Below, piece after piece: positions 46,564-59,287 of a DNA stretch of 64,000 bases (position 1 is the first letter of the stretch; the number at the start of each line of letters is the position of its first letter). The position numbers were made by a program, and so were the translations under genes. The notes below the pieces were generated by a model, which was given only the letters and a program-made list of their open reading frames with translations, was not told the DNA's origin and made no database searches. The stretch spans positions 415,018 through 479,017 of the forward strand of contig MNCI01026977.1 of assembly GCA_015680685.1 (NCBI GenBank), given 5' to 3'. Origin of the DNA: Gnetum montanum. Taxonomy: Eukaryota; Streptophyta; Gnetopsida; Gnetales; Gnetaceae.

Positions 46564-47931
46564 AGTTTGAAGTTTCTCCTCTTTGGTTTAGGGATCATGT
46601 ACCATCCATGCTGATGTCCTAATATTTGATGAAGTCAGCACCTCCCATGGGCATGGCGGGTACAGAAACATCTTATTGGCCTTGACATACTAGGCCGTGA
46701 ACAACCATTGTTCCTCTTCATTGCATTTTTGGTAGTTTGTGAGCCATCGAGCCAAATATGCCATGAAATATTTCTATCCTTGGTAGTTGGTCTTGACCAC
46801 CTCCAATTTGGAATTTTCTACTTCTAATCTTTGTAATGTCTTCTTGTGTTTAGCAAATTCTATTTCATATTTAGCATAGGTGGCTACTTCTTGCTTCTCC
46901 AATTCTATTCCTGGATGTCCTACTGTCAACATGACTAAGTTGGCATACCATAGGTTTTCCAACTCCATGTACTCTTTGAGATCTTGTATCTGTAGGTCCT
47001 ATCTTTTTAGTTCTGCTTGGTGGAAAAAGGCATAAGTATCCAATATGGCCCACCAATCAGTGTTTTTAGCACTAAGGGTGTTAATATGAGCTTTGGCCAT
47101 ATGGATTTATTTCTCAATTACTTGCTTGTACATCCCCACCTAATCTCTAAAATTCTCCTTGAGCTTCTTATGTCGCTTGGCCTCATTCTACCATGCGCTT
47201 ATTTCAATTGTCATCTTCTGAAGGATAGTGTGTACCTTCTCCATTGAGAGAATTATGTTTTCTTTGGCCAAGCGATTCATATCCTAGTTGACCCTTATCA
47301 ATTATTCTCGTAATTGTGAAATTTTTTCTCAAGAACATTCTTTTACTTTTCTACTCTGGTCAACCAGAGATTTTCGATGGCAAGGTACTTATTCTCTTCT
47401 TATAAGGCTTTGAGTGCTTTGGCATCTGCATATGTTTGAGCTTGTGCCTTGGAAGCATCCCAATCAGCCTTCTCTTTTTCCTCCACCACTCTTTTATTCT
47501 CCTCCAAAAATTTAGTCAGTTGCTTCATCCAAAATGCCTCTATCTAGTCTACAGGGATGAATTGGAATGGATCCTGCTATGTAGCTTGTAGGGAAATGAA
47601 CTTTTCTTGGAGTCTTTTTAACTCCTCCTCTACATGTTTGACCTTGACCTTTTCCATGACCAACTTTCCTTTTGTAGAAATTAGGTTTGACTGTGTTTTT
47701 GTGACATCTTGAGGGATGTTGAACAAGGACATCATCACTTATCCTATCTTCAACAACCAATCCAAAACATCCTCATGATCTATAGGAGTCATTGAGGGAC
47801 TAGCTAAGGTTCAAGCATTGCATGCTCCTATGAAATTTGTCGATGGCACAACAGCGACATTAAATGATTCTTTGATGTGATCCATGACCACTTTTGCTAC
47901 TACCACTTCATCTTGGTGCTACATGACCACT
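46564..47931 (-). pseudogene. B1 ORF2, 3' half (coiled coil)
   Basis: Continues ORF2 from 53559 across the B2 insertion. Lys/Glu-rich heptad-like sequence predicted to be coiled coil (for example 46968-46774 and 47760-47512). Stops and frame changes are common. No catalytic motif. Confidence 0.6.
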
Positions 47932-47936
47932 ACTAT

Positions 47937-48811
47937 TGATGAGTGGCGAGGTACCCCTACACTCAACCATATGAATACGAGCATTTTACGCATGATCCAG
48001 TTGAACTTCACAGATGGACTAGTTGTGGTATCAAGACAATTATCATTAGGTCATAGTTGATTGTCTTCCCATATGGACTAGTGTTAACTTTGTCACGTAT
48101 GGTTTAGTCCAGAATGAGGTGTATGATATGTTCCGATACTAATGCTACTCTTGGGTGTAATGGAGAATGATATTAACTAAGTTAAGAGAGAGGGAAAGAG
48201 GGAATCTAAGCTCGCCTAAGTGCAATGAGCATCCATTCCTCAATCATCCGTAAACATCTTGGACTTCATGCATGACTACCACTGGGATTACCAAGTGTAG
48301 ATCCTAGGTACGCTACTGGGTTGCCAAGTAGTCACACTTAAATGCTTGTAATTAAGTTGTACTCATTCCACATTTAACAAGAGTTTAGGGTAAGAATATA
48401 TTAACTAAGAAAGTAGTAAATAATAATTAAATAAATAATTAAGCTAAGTGAATGCTGCAATGATGAAGTAATCTCGATCTTTATTTCCGGTCATGTGTGT
48501 GTCCAAGTACATCACACTGGAATAAGGATGTCGTACAATTACAATCACCACACTGCGGACATACACTGGGAGAGAAGGGTTGAGAGAAGAACTACTTATA
48601 ACTTAACACTTTAAACTAAGAACTAAAAACTAATTGCAAAACCAAGTGTGCCACCTTTTATTTATAGGCTTACACAGGAACCGCAATATCGCATGCAGGC
48701 CACGATGTCGCGGCTCCAATAACAGGGGTCCGATATCGAGACCTAGTATCTTGTATCAGGGCTCTAATAATAGGGCTCCGATATCTAGCCCTAACAGACC
48801 ATGACTCATCA
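47937..48811 (-). repeat. B2 3' LTR
   Basis: 875 bp, followed at 48812 by the polypurine-tract complement taccccc as in A1. The U3 end has degraded GATATC words. Confidence 0.92.
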
Positions 48812-49420
48812 TACCCCCACAACTAAATAACAACTCATCCTCGAGTCAAAGTGAGGAACAAGTTCAATTGATTACACAGTGGATAGGTATGGGATTATTG
48901 ACTGACTAGGAATTTATTTATGCCATAGTGGAGAATTAAACAAAATTTCGACACAGACACAAAAGAAAAAACTTGTGGAACTCATGGGCTTCTCAGTAAT
49001 GGTGGCTCCTCTATGGGTGCCTCTCCTTTGTCTTGCACAATCAAGCTTCTAAGATTGATACCATTGAAGAAGTGCTTGATGTTTCTCCTTTTCTATCCAA
49101 GGATTATGAGCCGTCCATGCTGATGTTCCAATGTTTGATGGAGTCAGTACTTTCCATGAACATGGAAATTGCAGGAAGACTTGATTGGCCTTGACATGTT
49201 ATGCCGCAAATAGCTGTCATTCCTCTTCATAAGCTTGGGCTGTGACCTCTCCACCTTTTTCCTGGATAGATTATGCAGTAACAGGAGTTCCATGATGGAT
49301 GTTGAGTGATTGTGCCTCCTAATCTGCATGTTCTACATGAATTCCTTGGCCTCTACCTCCCCCTGGTCATTCGGTTGCACCTTGAGAAGGTCCTCCTTGT
49401 TGTTTTCTTTTAGGGGCCAT
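48812..49420 (-). pseudogene. B2 ORF2 remnant
   Basis: ATG at 49420 opens MAPKRKQQGGPSQGA, aligned with the eroded ORF2 start of B1 at 54872. After about 80 codons it matches only the extreme 3' flank of B1 ORF2, so the domain and coiled-coil parts are deleted. In-frame stops are present. Confidence 0.55.
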
Positions 49421-50620
49421 CTATAATCACACAAAGATCAATTGTTAGTAAGGTTATTAAAAAAAGTTCAATGATTTCATACCTTACTCATTGCCTTTAC
49501 TAAATGTTGAATTCTTTGCTTAGTGTGATTTTAGAGTTAGAAAAAATTTTATTTATATTTTTTTTCAAGGAAGTTGTCCAAAAAGTTTAATGTCAAACCT
49601 GGTTTGTTTAGGTGACACATAAAAGGACCTGGTTTCGAGGAACATTTGATAAAATGATGACAAAGGAAAGAATATATTTGGCAATGAAGTACTCAGAGGG
49701 TATAAGATGATGTGGTGGTATGCAACAAGTAAAAATTGCAAAATTCACGCAAGTGGGTCCTTTCCAAAGTAGGTTCCAACCTATAATGCCCTTGCGTAGC
49801 CACACCTTAAAATGTCCATAGGCACTAGAAGGGTTAAATGTAATCCATACTAGTTCCACAAGACACGAGCTACAATTACATGAACAACGAGATGAGATGG
49901 ACTATAGAAGGGATTGTAGAGATGGGGACATGAGGTAACTAACCCAGGGCATAGTGAATCCTACATGTAAAGCATGATTAATGTGTCATTAACCTGTCAT
50001 TCCAAGATCAGGACCAAGTCCATTCCTTTGATTAATGACATTGCATTGTTTCATCCCATGATAAGCAACTATGAGATTACCAGAACAACAAGGCATATGA
50101 TCACTTGGCATGTTGTTCAAGGGAGGAGTGATTTTTGCTTTGTGGCACTTCCTTTGTTTTTTTTTTTGAAATTGCTGAATCCAGAGAAGACACCAACCTT
50201 CAGGCATGGGTGCATGTCTTTCTAGTGGGATCCTCTAGAACAAAATTGGATTTTTAAATGCCCTTTAGATTACTCTTACTCCCATTTTTCATTAGATCTA
50301 CAAGGATNGCTATACCCTTGAACAAAACCTCTTATTTGTAGAATGGATGAGTGGGTGTAATGGGCTCACTGTCCACATAATTGATCACTCAAGACTTGAT
50401 AACATAGAACACACCTCAACCAATGAGCCATATGAGTGTTTTATTCATAGATGAGATTACTTATAAAAAGATAAAAAGACCAAAAAGACTAAAAGATAAA
50501 ATAAGAAGTTAAAAGATGAAAAACTAGAAAACAAAAATTGTAAAATTAAAGAAAATGAAAAATATTTATTAATCTTGCTTGTTATTAAAATGGGGAATAT
50601 CCTTCATAACTAAATGGTTG
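49421..50620 (-). other. B2 noncoding tail
   Basis: Shared A/B tail segment, with landmarks at 49750, 50200 and 50345. The N at 50308 replaces roughly 165 bases that B1 has at about 56393-56560. Confidence 0.55.
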
Positions 50621-52553
50621 AGCATGAAGAGGATTAATAAATGAAAGATGAGAATCCTTTCATTTTGAAAACATTGAAACTTGGTCATACCTACCCCATT
50701 GGGGTTCTCACACTTGATTATAGTAAACAGAGTGGGGCAATTTATGAGATGTGGTTCCTAAATAAAGAGTTGACCCACTATGATATCTGGGACCGTAAGA
50801 TGGTATGCAAGGATCAGGATGTCACCCTCCATAGTTGTGTTCATTGGGCCATATGGTTGTTGGATTGTGAGTTGATGGCCCTGATGAAGTAACATGAGGC
50901 ATTGGGTTCGAGGAGAAAGATGCACCATAGTGTTGGACTTGTGCTGAGTTGGAGAATGCAGTGGCCTTGGAATTGTGTTATCCCTTCCTACGGTCATATC
51001 TAAAGAAGGGACACCTTTGATGTTGAGGAGGTCTCTCACTGCTGTTGGCAATAGTAGCATAAGTAACGTTCATGGGTTGTTGCTGTGGTGTAGACACTTC
51101 AGGAACAATAGGTGGCGATGTAGAAGGAGGGAAAGTATGATAATGTTGAAATTTGGGAGAAATCTAAGGCACACAAGGCAGTGGTTGTGTTGAGGACATG
51201 GGCTGATATTACCAAGGAGAATAATAATGTGGTGAGATAGAGTATGTTGACCCAGTTGGGGAAATAGGATGTTGGACTAGATAAGCATTTGGATTCGGAT
51301 GGTATGAAGGGTGTCTTTAGTTTAGGGATGGCTTCCCCCAAGACTGGGATTGTTGCCACTATGATCGAACATAGTATCTCTGTATGAACTCTGGGTGTAA
51401 CATGCTTCCCCAATGCTCATATAAATGTAACAAGATTCGACATTGACCCTTGGGGTGATTGTACAAGCAAATGTTGCATTCATATGTATGATCGGTAGTT
51501 GAGCTCTTATCTTCTTCATTCCTTCTTCCCAAATGTCTAATGATATTTTGTCCTGCTTCTCAGGTTGTTAAAACTCTATCTCCAATAATATCGATATATT
51601 CTCCATACTTTTTATGCATCCATTCCAACATCTTATTAATATTTGCCTTGACTTCCTCTAATGATTGTGGTACTGGCAAAGATGATTTTTCCTCCTTGAG
51701 ATTGGTTGATTTATCCTTTTTGTGATTATGAACCTTTGTTAAGTTGAGATTTTGGTCCTGTTGATGTTTTTCAACACTCTCCCATCTAGCGATTTCTCCT
51801 TCTTCTTTTGCTACCCACTTAATAAGCTCTTGTAATTGATAGTTGTCCTTAGGCATACATCCCTAGGGTCTTTCTTGTTTCATCATGAAGCCCATCAATG
51901 ATATGATACATTAGCCTTTTCTCGGAGAACTCATGGCTTGGATAGTTGTTTAATAGTGCATAATATCTTTCTAAGGCCATGTCCAAGGGTTCATGTTGTG
52001 CTTGTTTCCACTCTTGGATTTGTTTCCTCAAGGCTGACACTATTGCATAGGTTTGATATCTTTTGTTAAAGAGTTCTACCATTATTAGCCAACATCATAT
52101 TGAATTTGATTTTAATGATCTATACCATACTTTTGCTTGGCCAACTAGTGTCATAGGAAAGATGTTGAGTTTTTTCCAACCATTATCAATGTTGTTCCAT
52201 GCACAAGCATCATAGAAGGCTTATAAATGTTTTTGTGGATCTAAGTCATAGCCTCTTGAGAAATTTGGGAAGTTGTTTAAATCGAGCCTAGGTAGGCGGC
52301 TCTCTTTACGATGCCTATGGGAGATTCGAATAGCCTTTTGTATTTGCATTAGGCTTGTAGTGGCCAGTAGGGGTTCATCGTCATTGAGTAAGTTATGATT
52401 TCATGCGTTGGGATGATTTTGCCTTCATTTATGTTTATAAGAAACCCCCACCTTGGATTGCGTACTCCAATCTTCATTGTCATGTAATTCGTTAGTTTTC
52501 CAATAAACTGCATCACTAGATGTGGCATTATCGTAGTATTGTAGGAGAGGCAT
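50621..52553 (-). pseudogene. B2 gag remnant
   Basis: From ATG 52553. Includes the capsid-like segment QEWKQAQHEPLDMALERYY and GLHDETRKTLGMYA (52082-51849), a Lys/Glu-rich linker, an eroded Cys/His knuckle (about 51470) and a Pro/Tyr/His-rich C-terminus to about 50621. Frameshifted several times. Confidence 0.8.
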
Positions 52554-52678
52554 GGTTGTGAAATTATGTGTGAATTTGTATGTGAATTTTCATAATTATT
52601 TCTTCTTCCTAAGAGATATATCATTAATTCCTATACAGTGACCTTGTATGATATAACTAATCTAGATAACTAGCACTA

Positions 52679-52696
52679 TCCCTGGAAATGGTGCCA
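52679..52696 (-). other. B2 primer binding site
   Basis: The minus strand reads TGGCACCATTTCCAGGGA one base from the LTR end: Athila-like tRNA-Asp type, with changes. Confidence 0.7.
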
Positions 52697-52697
52697 A

Positions 52698-53553
52698 TGA
52701 TGAGTGGCAAGGTACCCCTACACTCAACCATATGAATACAAATGTTTCACGCACGATCCGGTCGAACTCCATAGATGGACTAGTTGTGGTATCAAGACAG
52801 TTATCCTTAGGTCGTAGTTCACTGTCTTCCCATCTAGACTAGTGTTAACTTTGTCACGTATGGTTTAGTCTAGAATGAGGTGTATGATGTGTTCCTATAC
52901 TAATGCTACTCTTGGGTGTAATGGAGAATGATATTAACTAAGTTAAGAGAGAGGGAAAGAGGGAATATAAGCTAGCCTAAGTACAATGAGCATCCATTCC
53001 TCAATCATCCGTACACATCTTGGACTTCATGCATGACTACCACTGGGATTACCAAGCATAGATCCTAGGTATGCTACTAGGTTGCCAAATAGTCATACTT
53101 AAATGCTCGTAATCAAGTCATACTCATTCCATGTTTAACAAGAGTTTAGCGTAAGAAGATATTAACTAATAAAATAGTAAATAATAATTAAATAAATAAT
53201 TAAGCTAAGTGAATGCTGCAATGATGAAGTAATCTCGATCTTTATTTCCGGTCATGTGCATGTCCAAGTACGTCACACTCGAATAAGGATGTCGTACAAT
53301 TACAATCACCACACTGTGGACATACACTGGGAAAGAAGGGTTGAGAAAAGAACTAGTTATAACTTAACACTTTAAAATAACAACTAAAAACTAATTACAA
53401 AACCAAGTGTGTCACCTTTTATTTATAGGCTCACACAAGAACCGCAATATCGTGGCTTCGATAACAAGGGTCCGATATCGGGACCTAGTATCTTGTATCA
53501 GGGCTCTGATAATTGGGCTTCCAATATTGGGCCTGACAGACCATGACTCATCA
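52698..53553 (-). repeat. B2 5' LTR
   Basis: 856 bp, TGATGAG to CTCATCA, near-colinear with 47937-48811. Confidence 0.92.
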
Positions 53554-53558
53554 ACTAT

Positions 53559-54872
53559 GGTACCTTCACCAGTTTCTAATTGCACTTGAAAAGATGCAAC
53601 ATTTACAAACATTTGTTGTGACCAGTGTGATTCCCCTCCTATGTGGGTGGACACCTCACCCCATGTGCGATCAATTGAGACTATGGTTCATATGACATCA
53701 TCAATAACCCTAAAGAGATTTGCTTCATCATGGCTTCCCCAACTAACTAATTCAGTGATGTCCCTGAGATGGCTCATTGATGGTTGATAGTCCTACAACA
53801 GCGATGGTGGTGGATCTTACTAGCCTATAGGTTGTGTGTTGGGCCTCACTTCCTATTGTTGAGTGTGCCTTGTGTTCCAAAGTTAGCTAGGCCCTACAAT
53901 TTGAGGTGCAATGGGCCCCACTGCCTGTTCTTGCTCAAGCTCTAGTGTCTCACAAACATTTTTCCTTGGGGCTAGTGGCTTTAGTAGTTCAACAAATGAG
54001 GCATCTTGAGCCTTCTAGGGGACGTCATTGGTGTACCCCAGAATTCTAGCATGTCAGCATAGCTTCTTAATTAGGCAGGGAAAAGGCAATGCGAACTTCC
54101 TTATCTTACGTTCTTCAAACTACCTTAAAATTTCTGTGAGATATAGATGGGGTAGGTTGGCATCAACCTTGACCATCAAAATAACATTTCATTTAGCCTC
54201 ATAGGTGGAAATCTTGTTCAGTTCTTTTCTTGGAAAAATGTGATATGTGCCAATTTTAAAGTAAATCCTCTCTTCAAGTGTGAGCTCTCCATATGCTTTA
54301 TCCTCGTTGTATGTCCTTTTTAACCATATCTTACGCACATCCGCATCGGAGTGAGTGGAAAAGTGAGCAACCTTGGGCGCTGTATTCAAAATATTTGACA
54401 CTTCTAAAATGGCCTTGGTAGAGAAATCAACAAAAATAGCACCAATATCAATGGTGGTGCCTTCTTCCTTATTGTGCCAAAATTGGTACATCTCCCCCAG
54501 GTACTAATCACCACTCCCAAAGAGAACAGGCCTTCATGGAGACCCTTTAGGTTGGTCTTTAACTGTCTTAGAAGAAAATTTAGTAAAAGGTTCAAAATTG
54601 AGTTCCACAATCATAGTTGCTAACGTGGACCTTTCATGAATTGCTTGAACACATTCTAATGGCAACGTGAGATGTTGCTCCTATTTAGGTGCCCTACCAT
54701 CTCCACCTTTAGCATGTCCCGATTGCACAATAACAGGAGGTTCTTGATGAATACTAAATAATTATGCCTCCTGCTCTACATGTTCTTCAGGAGGCACCTA
54801 GCCTTTACCTCAACTTGGTCGTTTGAATGCACCCTAAGAGGGTCTTCCTTATTATCCTTATTTAGGGACCAT
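53559..54872 (-). pseudogene. B1 ORF2, 5' half (putative plant transposon-protein domain)
   Basis: Start ATG at 54872, followed at once by a stop. The best stretch is 54491-54189: VDFSTKAILEVSNIL, then W, HIFPRKELNKISTYEA, continuing outside the open part to PFPCLIKKLC. The order fits the putative plant transposon-protein domain found in extra ORFs of plant retroelements; this is my recognition by eye. The 3' half lies at 47931-46564. Function unknown. Confidence 0.5.
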
Positions 54873-56807
54873 TTGCAATCACACAGGACTAATTATCAGT
54901 AAGGCTATTTATAAAATTAGATTAATACCTTACTCCTTGCTCTTAATAGATTCAATTTTTTGCCTAATGTGATTCAGAGTTAGAAATTTTCATGAAAATT
55001 TTCCTAAAATTTTTGATATTGGGCCTAATTTAATTAGGTGACTCCAAAAAATAATTTTCATGGTCTAAGTGAAGAAATAAAATATCCTTCGAGCAATGAC
55101 GAATTTTGAAAAAACTACATGCAACTTGGAGCATACCATTCTCCCACGACTAAGTTAAACACTCTGGGCTTAAATAGGTTCAATCAGAATGAGAATTAGA
55201 GCGTTAATGAGCAAGTTATTGATGTTTGAATGATAGGTGTGCAAGCTAGAAAATTCAAGGAAGAAAATTTCAACAATTCCCCTTACATCAATAGTGAAAA
55301 ATGACGTTGACATGCGTGGGGTTTCCATATATATACTTTTTGTAGACGTGATATCACGTATCCACTAGAGCAGACCTGACATTACTTTGGACCCTATATC
55401 AGGTACCCGATATCATGTCCCTTCTGAAATAGGGTACTTGGAAAAATTGATAAATTTTCAAATTTTCAAGGCCAAAAATGAAGAATTTAAGGCTAATTTG
55501 AAAGATCTAGTATAACGTCGAAGAGACCTAAAGGCACCAAAAGTGTAATGAAGTGGAACTTTACAATGAAGTTCATGAATGAAGGGATGAAAAAGGACAT
55601 GTAGTGGTGCACAAGAACATTTGAATTGAAATGATGATGAATAAAATGATAACTCTAGAAATGTTGTACTCGAAGGGTATAAGATGATGTGATGATGTGC
55701 AATGAGTACAAATTACAAAAGCTACACAAGTGGATCCTCACCAAAGCAATTTCCTACCTATCATGCCCTTACGTAGCCACACTTTAAAATGTCCTTAGGC
55801 ACTAGAAGGGTTAAATGCAATTTGCACCAGTGCAACAAAACACACACATGTTAAATACCACCATGATGAGGTATGAATTCTATGCTACACAAGACACAAG
55901 TCAAAAATACATGAACAGCGAGATGAGACAAATCATAGAAGGTATTGTAGAGATTAGGACGTGAGGTAACTAACCATAGCACAATGAATCCTAAGTGTAG
56001 GATGTGATTAATATATCATTAGCCTTTCACTCCAAAATCAAGACCAAGTCCATGCCTTTGATCAGTGACATTGCATTGTTTCATCCAATGATGGACAACC
56101 ATAAGAGCACCATGATAGCAAGGCATACAATCACTAAGCATTTTTTCCTAGGGAGGAGTGATTTGGGATTTCTCTATGGTACATTTTTCTTGATATTTTC
56201 TTTGTTATTCTTCTTCTTCTTTCTTTTGTCTAGCCACTTTGGCACTTTTTCTTTTCCAAAAGTGTTCTAGAGAAGTTGCCAACCTTTAGACATGGGTGCA
56301 TGTATTTCTGGTGGGACCCTCCAAAATAACATTAAGTTTCTTTATGAATGCCTTTATTACTCTTAATTCCATTTTTTGTTAGATCTACAAGGATTTTAGT
56401 ACAACCAGGCTACATGATAGCACCTACTAATGTTACCAAAGAGAATCCACAAGTTCCCTTAATGTCACACCCTAGCCATTCCCTTCTTAGTCCATCATTT
56501 ATCACTCTAGGAATAATGAGCACAAAATTACTTTTAAGTTTTAATGATGACAAGAATATCATTATACCTAGAGTAGAACCTCTTATTAATAGAATGTATG
56601 GGTGGATGTTGTGGGCTCACTTTTCAAATAATTAGTCACCTGAGTCTTGATAGCATAGAACAACACCTCAACCGACAAGTCACATGAGTATTTTATTCAC
56701 CGATGAAATTACCTTCAAGAAGATAAAAGGATAAATTGAAAATGAAAAACTGGAAAAAAAAAATTGTAAAATCAAAGAAAAGGAAAAACATTTACTAATT
56801 CTGTTTA
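54873..56807 (-). other. B1 spacer between gag and ORF2
   Basis: Contains the shared A/B tail segment (about 55728-56800) and, nearer ORF2, the internal promoter-like block at 55327-55428. No protein recognised. Confidence 0.5.
55327..55428 (-). promoter_or_regulatory. Internal U3-like promoter block upstream of ORF2
   Basis: Minus strand: GATATC-containing repeats (55428-55346), including the 14-bp perfect palindrome ACGTGATATCACGT at 55346-55359, then TATATATA at 55335-55327. ORF2 starts 455 bases further on. The LTR has the same layout: CACGATATCGTG at 60098-60109, then TATAAATA at 60082-60075. Confidence 0.5.
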
Positions 56808-59154
56808 TTAGATTGGGGGGTATCCCCCATGACTAAACCCTTGAGCATGGCTAGAATTAATAAATGAAAAATTTGGATCCATGGATGTTGAAAACATTAT
56901 GGTTCGATCATATCTAAACCACTGGGTTTCTTTTGGTGTGATGGTAGGAATGTACCCAAATTGGGGTTCACATACTTGATCAAAGTAGGCATAGCAGGGT
57001 AGATTATAGGATGTGGTCATGTGATAAGGAGTTGATCCACTATGGCACCCATGATCGTAATATGGTATGCCAGGATCGATATGTCTCCCCACATTGTTAT
57101 ATTCATTGGGCCACATAATTGTTGGAGTGTTGATTGGTGGCCAAAATAAGGTAGTAGGAGGTGTTGAGTTCAAGGAAGTAGATGCATCATAACATTGAAC
57201 TTGTGCTGAGTTGGAGGATGCAGTGGTTTCAGAACTATGTTGTCTGTTTCTACGGTGATGGCTAAAGAAAGGAAACTTTCAACATTGTGGAGGACCTCCA
57301 CTGCTATTGACAGTAGCATCACAAGTAACATTTGAGAGTTGGTGCTGTGGTGAAAAACCTTCTAGCACAACTGGTGGTGATGTAGAAGGAGGTGAAGGAT
57401 GAGAATATTGAGGGTGAGGAGAAGTGTAAGGAACATGAATTGGTGATCTTGTTGGAAAGGACATGGGTTGATAGTACTCAGGAGAATGATACCGATGAGG
57501 TGAAGTAGAGGATGCTGATCTTGTTGGGGAAATCAAATGTTGAACATAATGAGCGCTTGGGTTCGGATGGTATGAAGGGTGTGACTAGTTTGATGGTGGC
57601 CTCCCCCATGACTAGGGGTTTTTCCACTGCAGTTGAACATGGTATTTCTGTACAAAATATGGATGTAACATTCCTTCNGCAGTTGAACATGGTATTTCTG
57701 TACAAAATATGGATGTAACATTCCTTCCCAATGCTCATGTAAATGTGACAAGATTGGGCATTGGCCTTTGGGGTGATCGCATAGGCAAATGTCACATTGA
57801 TACATGTGACTTACGATTGAGCTCTTATCCTTATTTTCTTCAACCCTTCTTTCCAATTGTTGAGTGGTGTCCTCTGTAGTTTCTTGGTTTGGCATGGCTC
57901 CACCTCTAATAATGTTGATATATTCTCTACATTTTTTATGTACCCATTCCATCATCCTATTGATCTTTGCCTCAATTTCCTCTAGTGATTGTAGTATTGG
58001 CAAAGATGATTCCGCCTCCATGAGGTGAGTTGATTTCTCCTCTTTATGGAACTTTTTTATTTTGAGATTTTGGTCCTATTGAGATCTTTTAACATTCTCC
58101 CATTTAGCCATTTCTCCTTCTTCTTTTGCTACCTGATTAATAAGCTCTTGAAATTTGTGGGTTCGTAGCTCATATAGTTGACCTGGGGCATACATCCCTA
58201 GGGTCTTCCTTGTTTCATTACAAAGCCCATCCATGATGTGATACATTAGCCTTTTCATAGAGAACCCATGGCCTAGGCAATTGTTTAACAATGAATAATA
58301 TCTTTCTAAGGCCATTTCCAAGGGTTCATGTTTCCCTTATTTCCACTCTTGGATTTGTCTCCTCAAGGCTAACACTCTTGCGTAGGTTTGATATCTTTCA
58401 ATGAAGAGTTCTATCATTGTCGGCCAACGGTGAATTGATTCAGGCTTTAAATACCTATACCATACTTTTTCTTGGCTAATGAGTGTCATAGGAAAGAGCT
58501 TAATTTTTTGCCACCCATTATCAATATTGTTTCATGCATAGGCATTGTAGGAGGCTTGTAGATGATGTTGTGAATCTAAATCATAGCCTTCTGAAAACTT
58601 GGTAAAGTTGTTTAAATCAAGCTTGGGTAGATGACTTTTCTTACGATGCCTATAGGATATTTGAACAACCTCTTGTATAGGGGTTCATTGTCACTAGGTA
58701 GGTTATGAATTGGTGAGTTTGGACGATGTTGTCTTTGTTCATGTTGGCGTTCTTGGCTTTGCCCATGGGTTTGATTTCTATTTCTACGTCGACCCCTTGA
58801 GAAATGGTCATCCATGTCTCGACCTGATGTTGAAGGAGTAGAGGAAGAGAAAGAACTAGAAGACTTATCATGACTTTTGTAAGTCTCCCAATCATCCTCG
58901 GATAAAATCTTGCTAACCATTGAGAAGGTCCTAGGCCTTACGATCCCCCTTATTCCATGGGATGTCCCATCCTCACTAAAGGTGTTTGAGTTGGATGACA
59001 AGAGTCCTTGAGTATCGTTGGGGTGTTCATGAACATATGAGACTCTTGCATAAGATTGAGTACTCAAAACTTCTTCTTTATCATAAATTTTGTTGGTTCT
59101 TCAATGAATTTCCTTGCTATTTATGGTGTTAACATCATCTTATGATAGAGACAT
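56808..59154 (-). pseudogene. B1 gag remnant
   Basis: ATG 59154 (134 bases from the LTR). Ser-rich and Arg-rich N-terminal part (59067-58612), capsid-like ERYYSLLNN and GLCNETRKTLGMYA (58321-58100), a CX2CX3HX4C knuckle (CDICLCDHPKGQC, about 57790) and a Pro/Tyr/Ser-rich C-terminus ending at a stop near 56808. A 49-base duplication around the N at 57678 inflates it. Confidence 0.85.
57629..57727. other. Exact 49-base duplication around a single N
   Basis: 57629-57677 and 57679-57727 are identical with one N between. It looks like two contig ends joined without merging their overlap. Confidence 0.85.
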
Positions 59155-59268
59155 TGTTGTGAAGTATGTGTGACATATTTCAAATAAATTTCTTTTCTAA
59201 AAGATATATTGTTAATACTTTGTTACAATGATCTTGTAAGATCCATCTAATCTAGATAGCTAACACCG

Positions 59269-59286
59269 TCCCTAGCAATGGTTCCA
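59269..59286 (-). other. B1 primer binding site
   Basis: The minus strand reads TGGAACCATTGCTAGGGA one base from the LTR end, the same class as in A1, A2 and B2. Confidence 0.65.
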
Positions 59287-59287
59287 A

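Larger units (their letters stand above)
47937..53553 (-). mobile_element. Pol-less LTR retrotransposon B2, nested in B1
   Basis: LTRs 47937-48811 and 52698-53553, both TGATGAG to CTCATCA, with exact target duplication actat (47932-47936 and 53554-53558). The internal region has a primer site, gag, a noncoding tail and a short ORF2 remnant only. The LTRs are visibly similar to each other and closer than those of B1. Confidence 0.93.
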
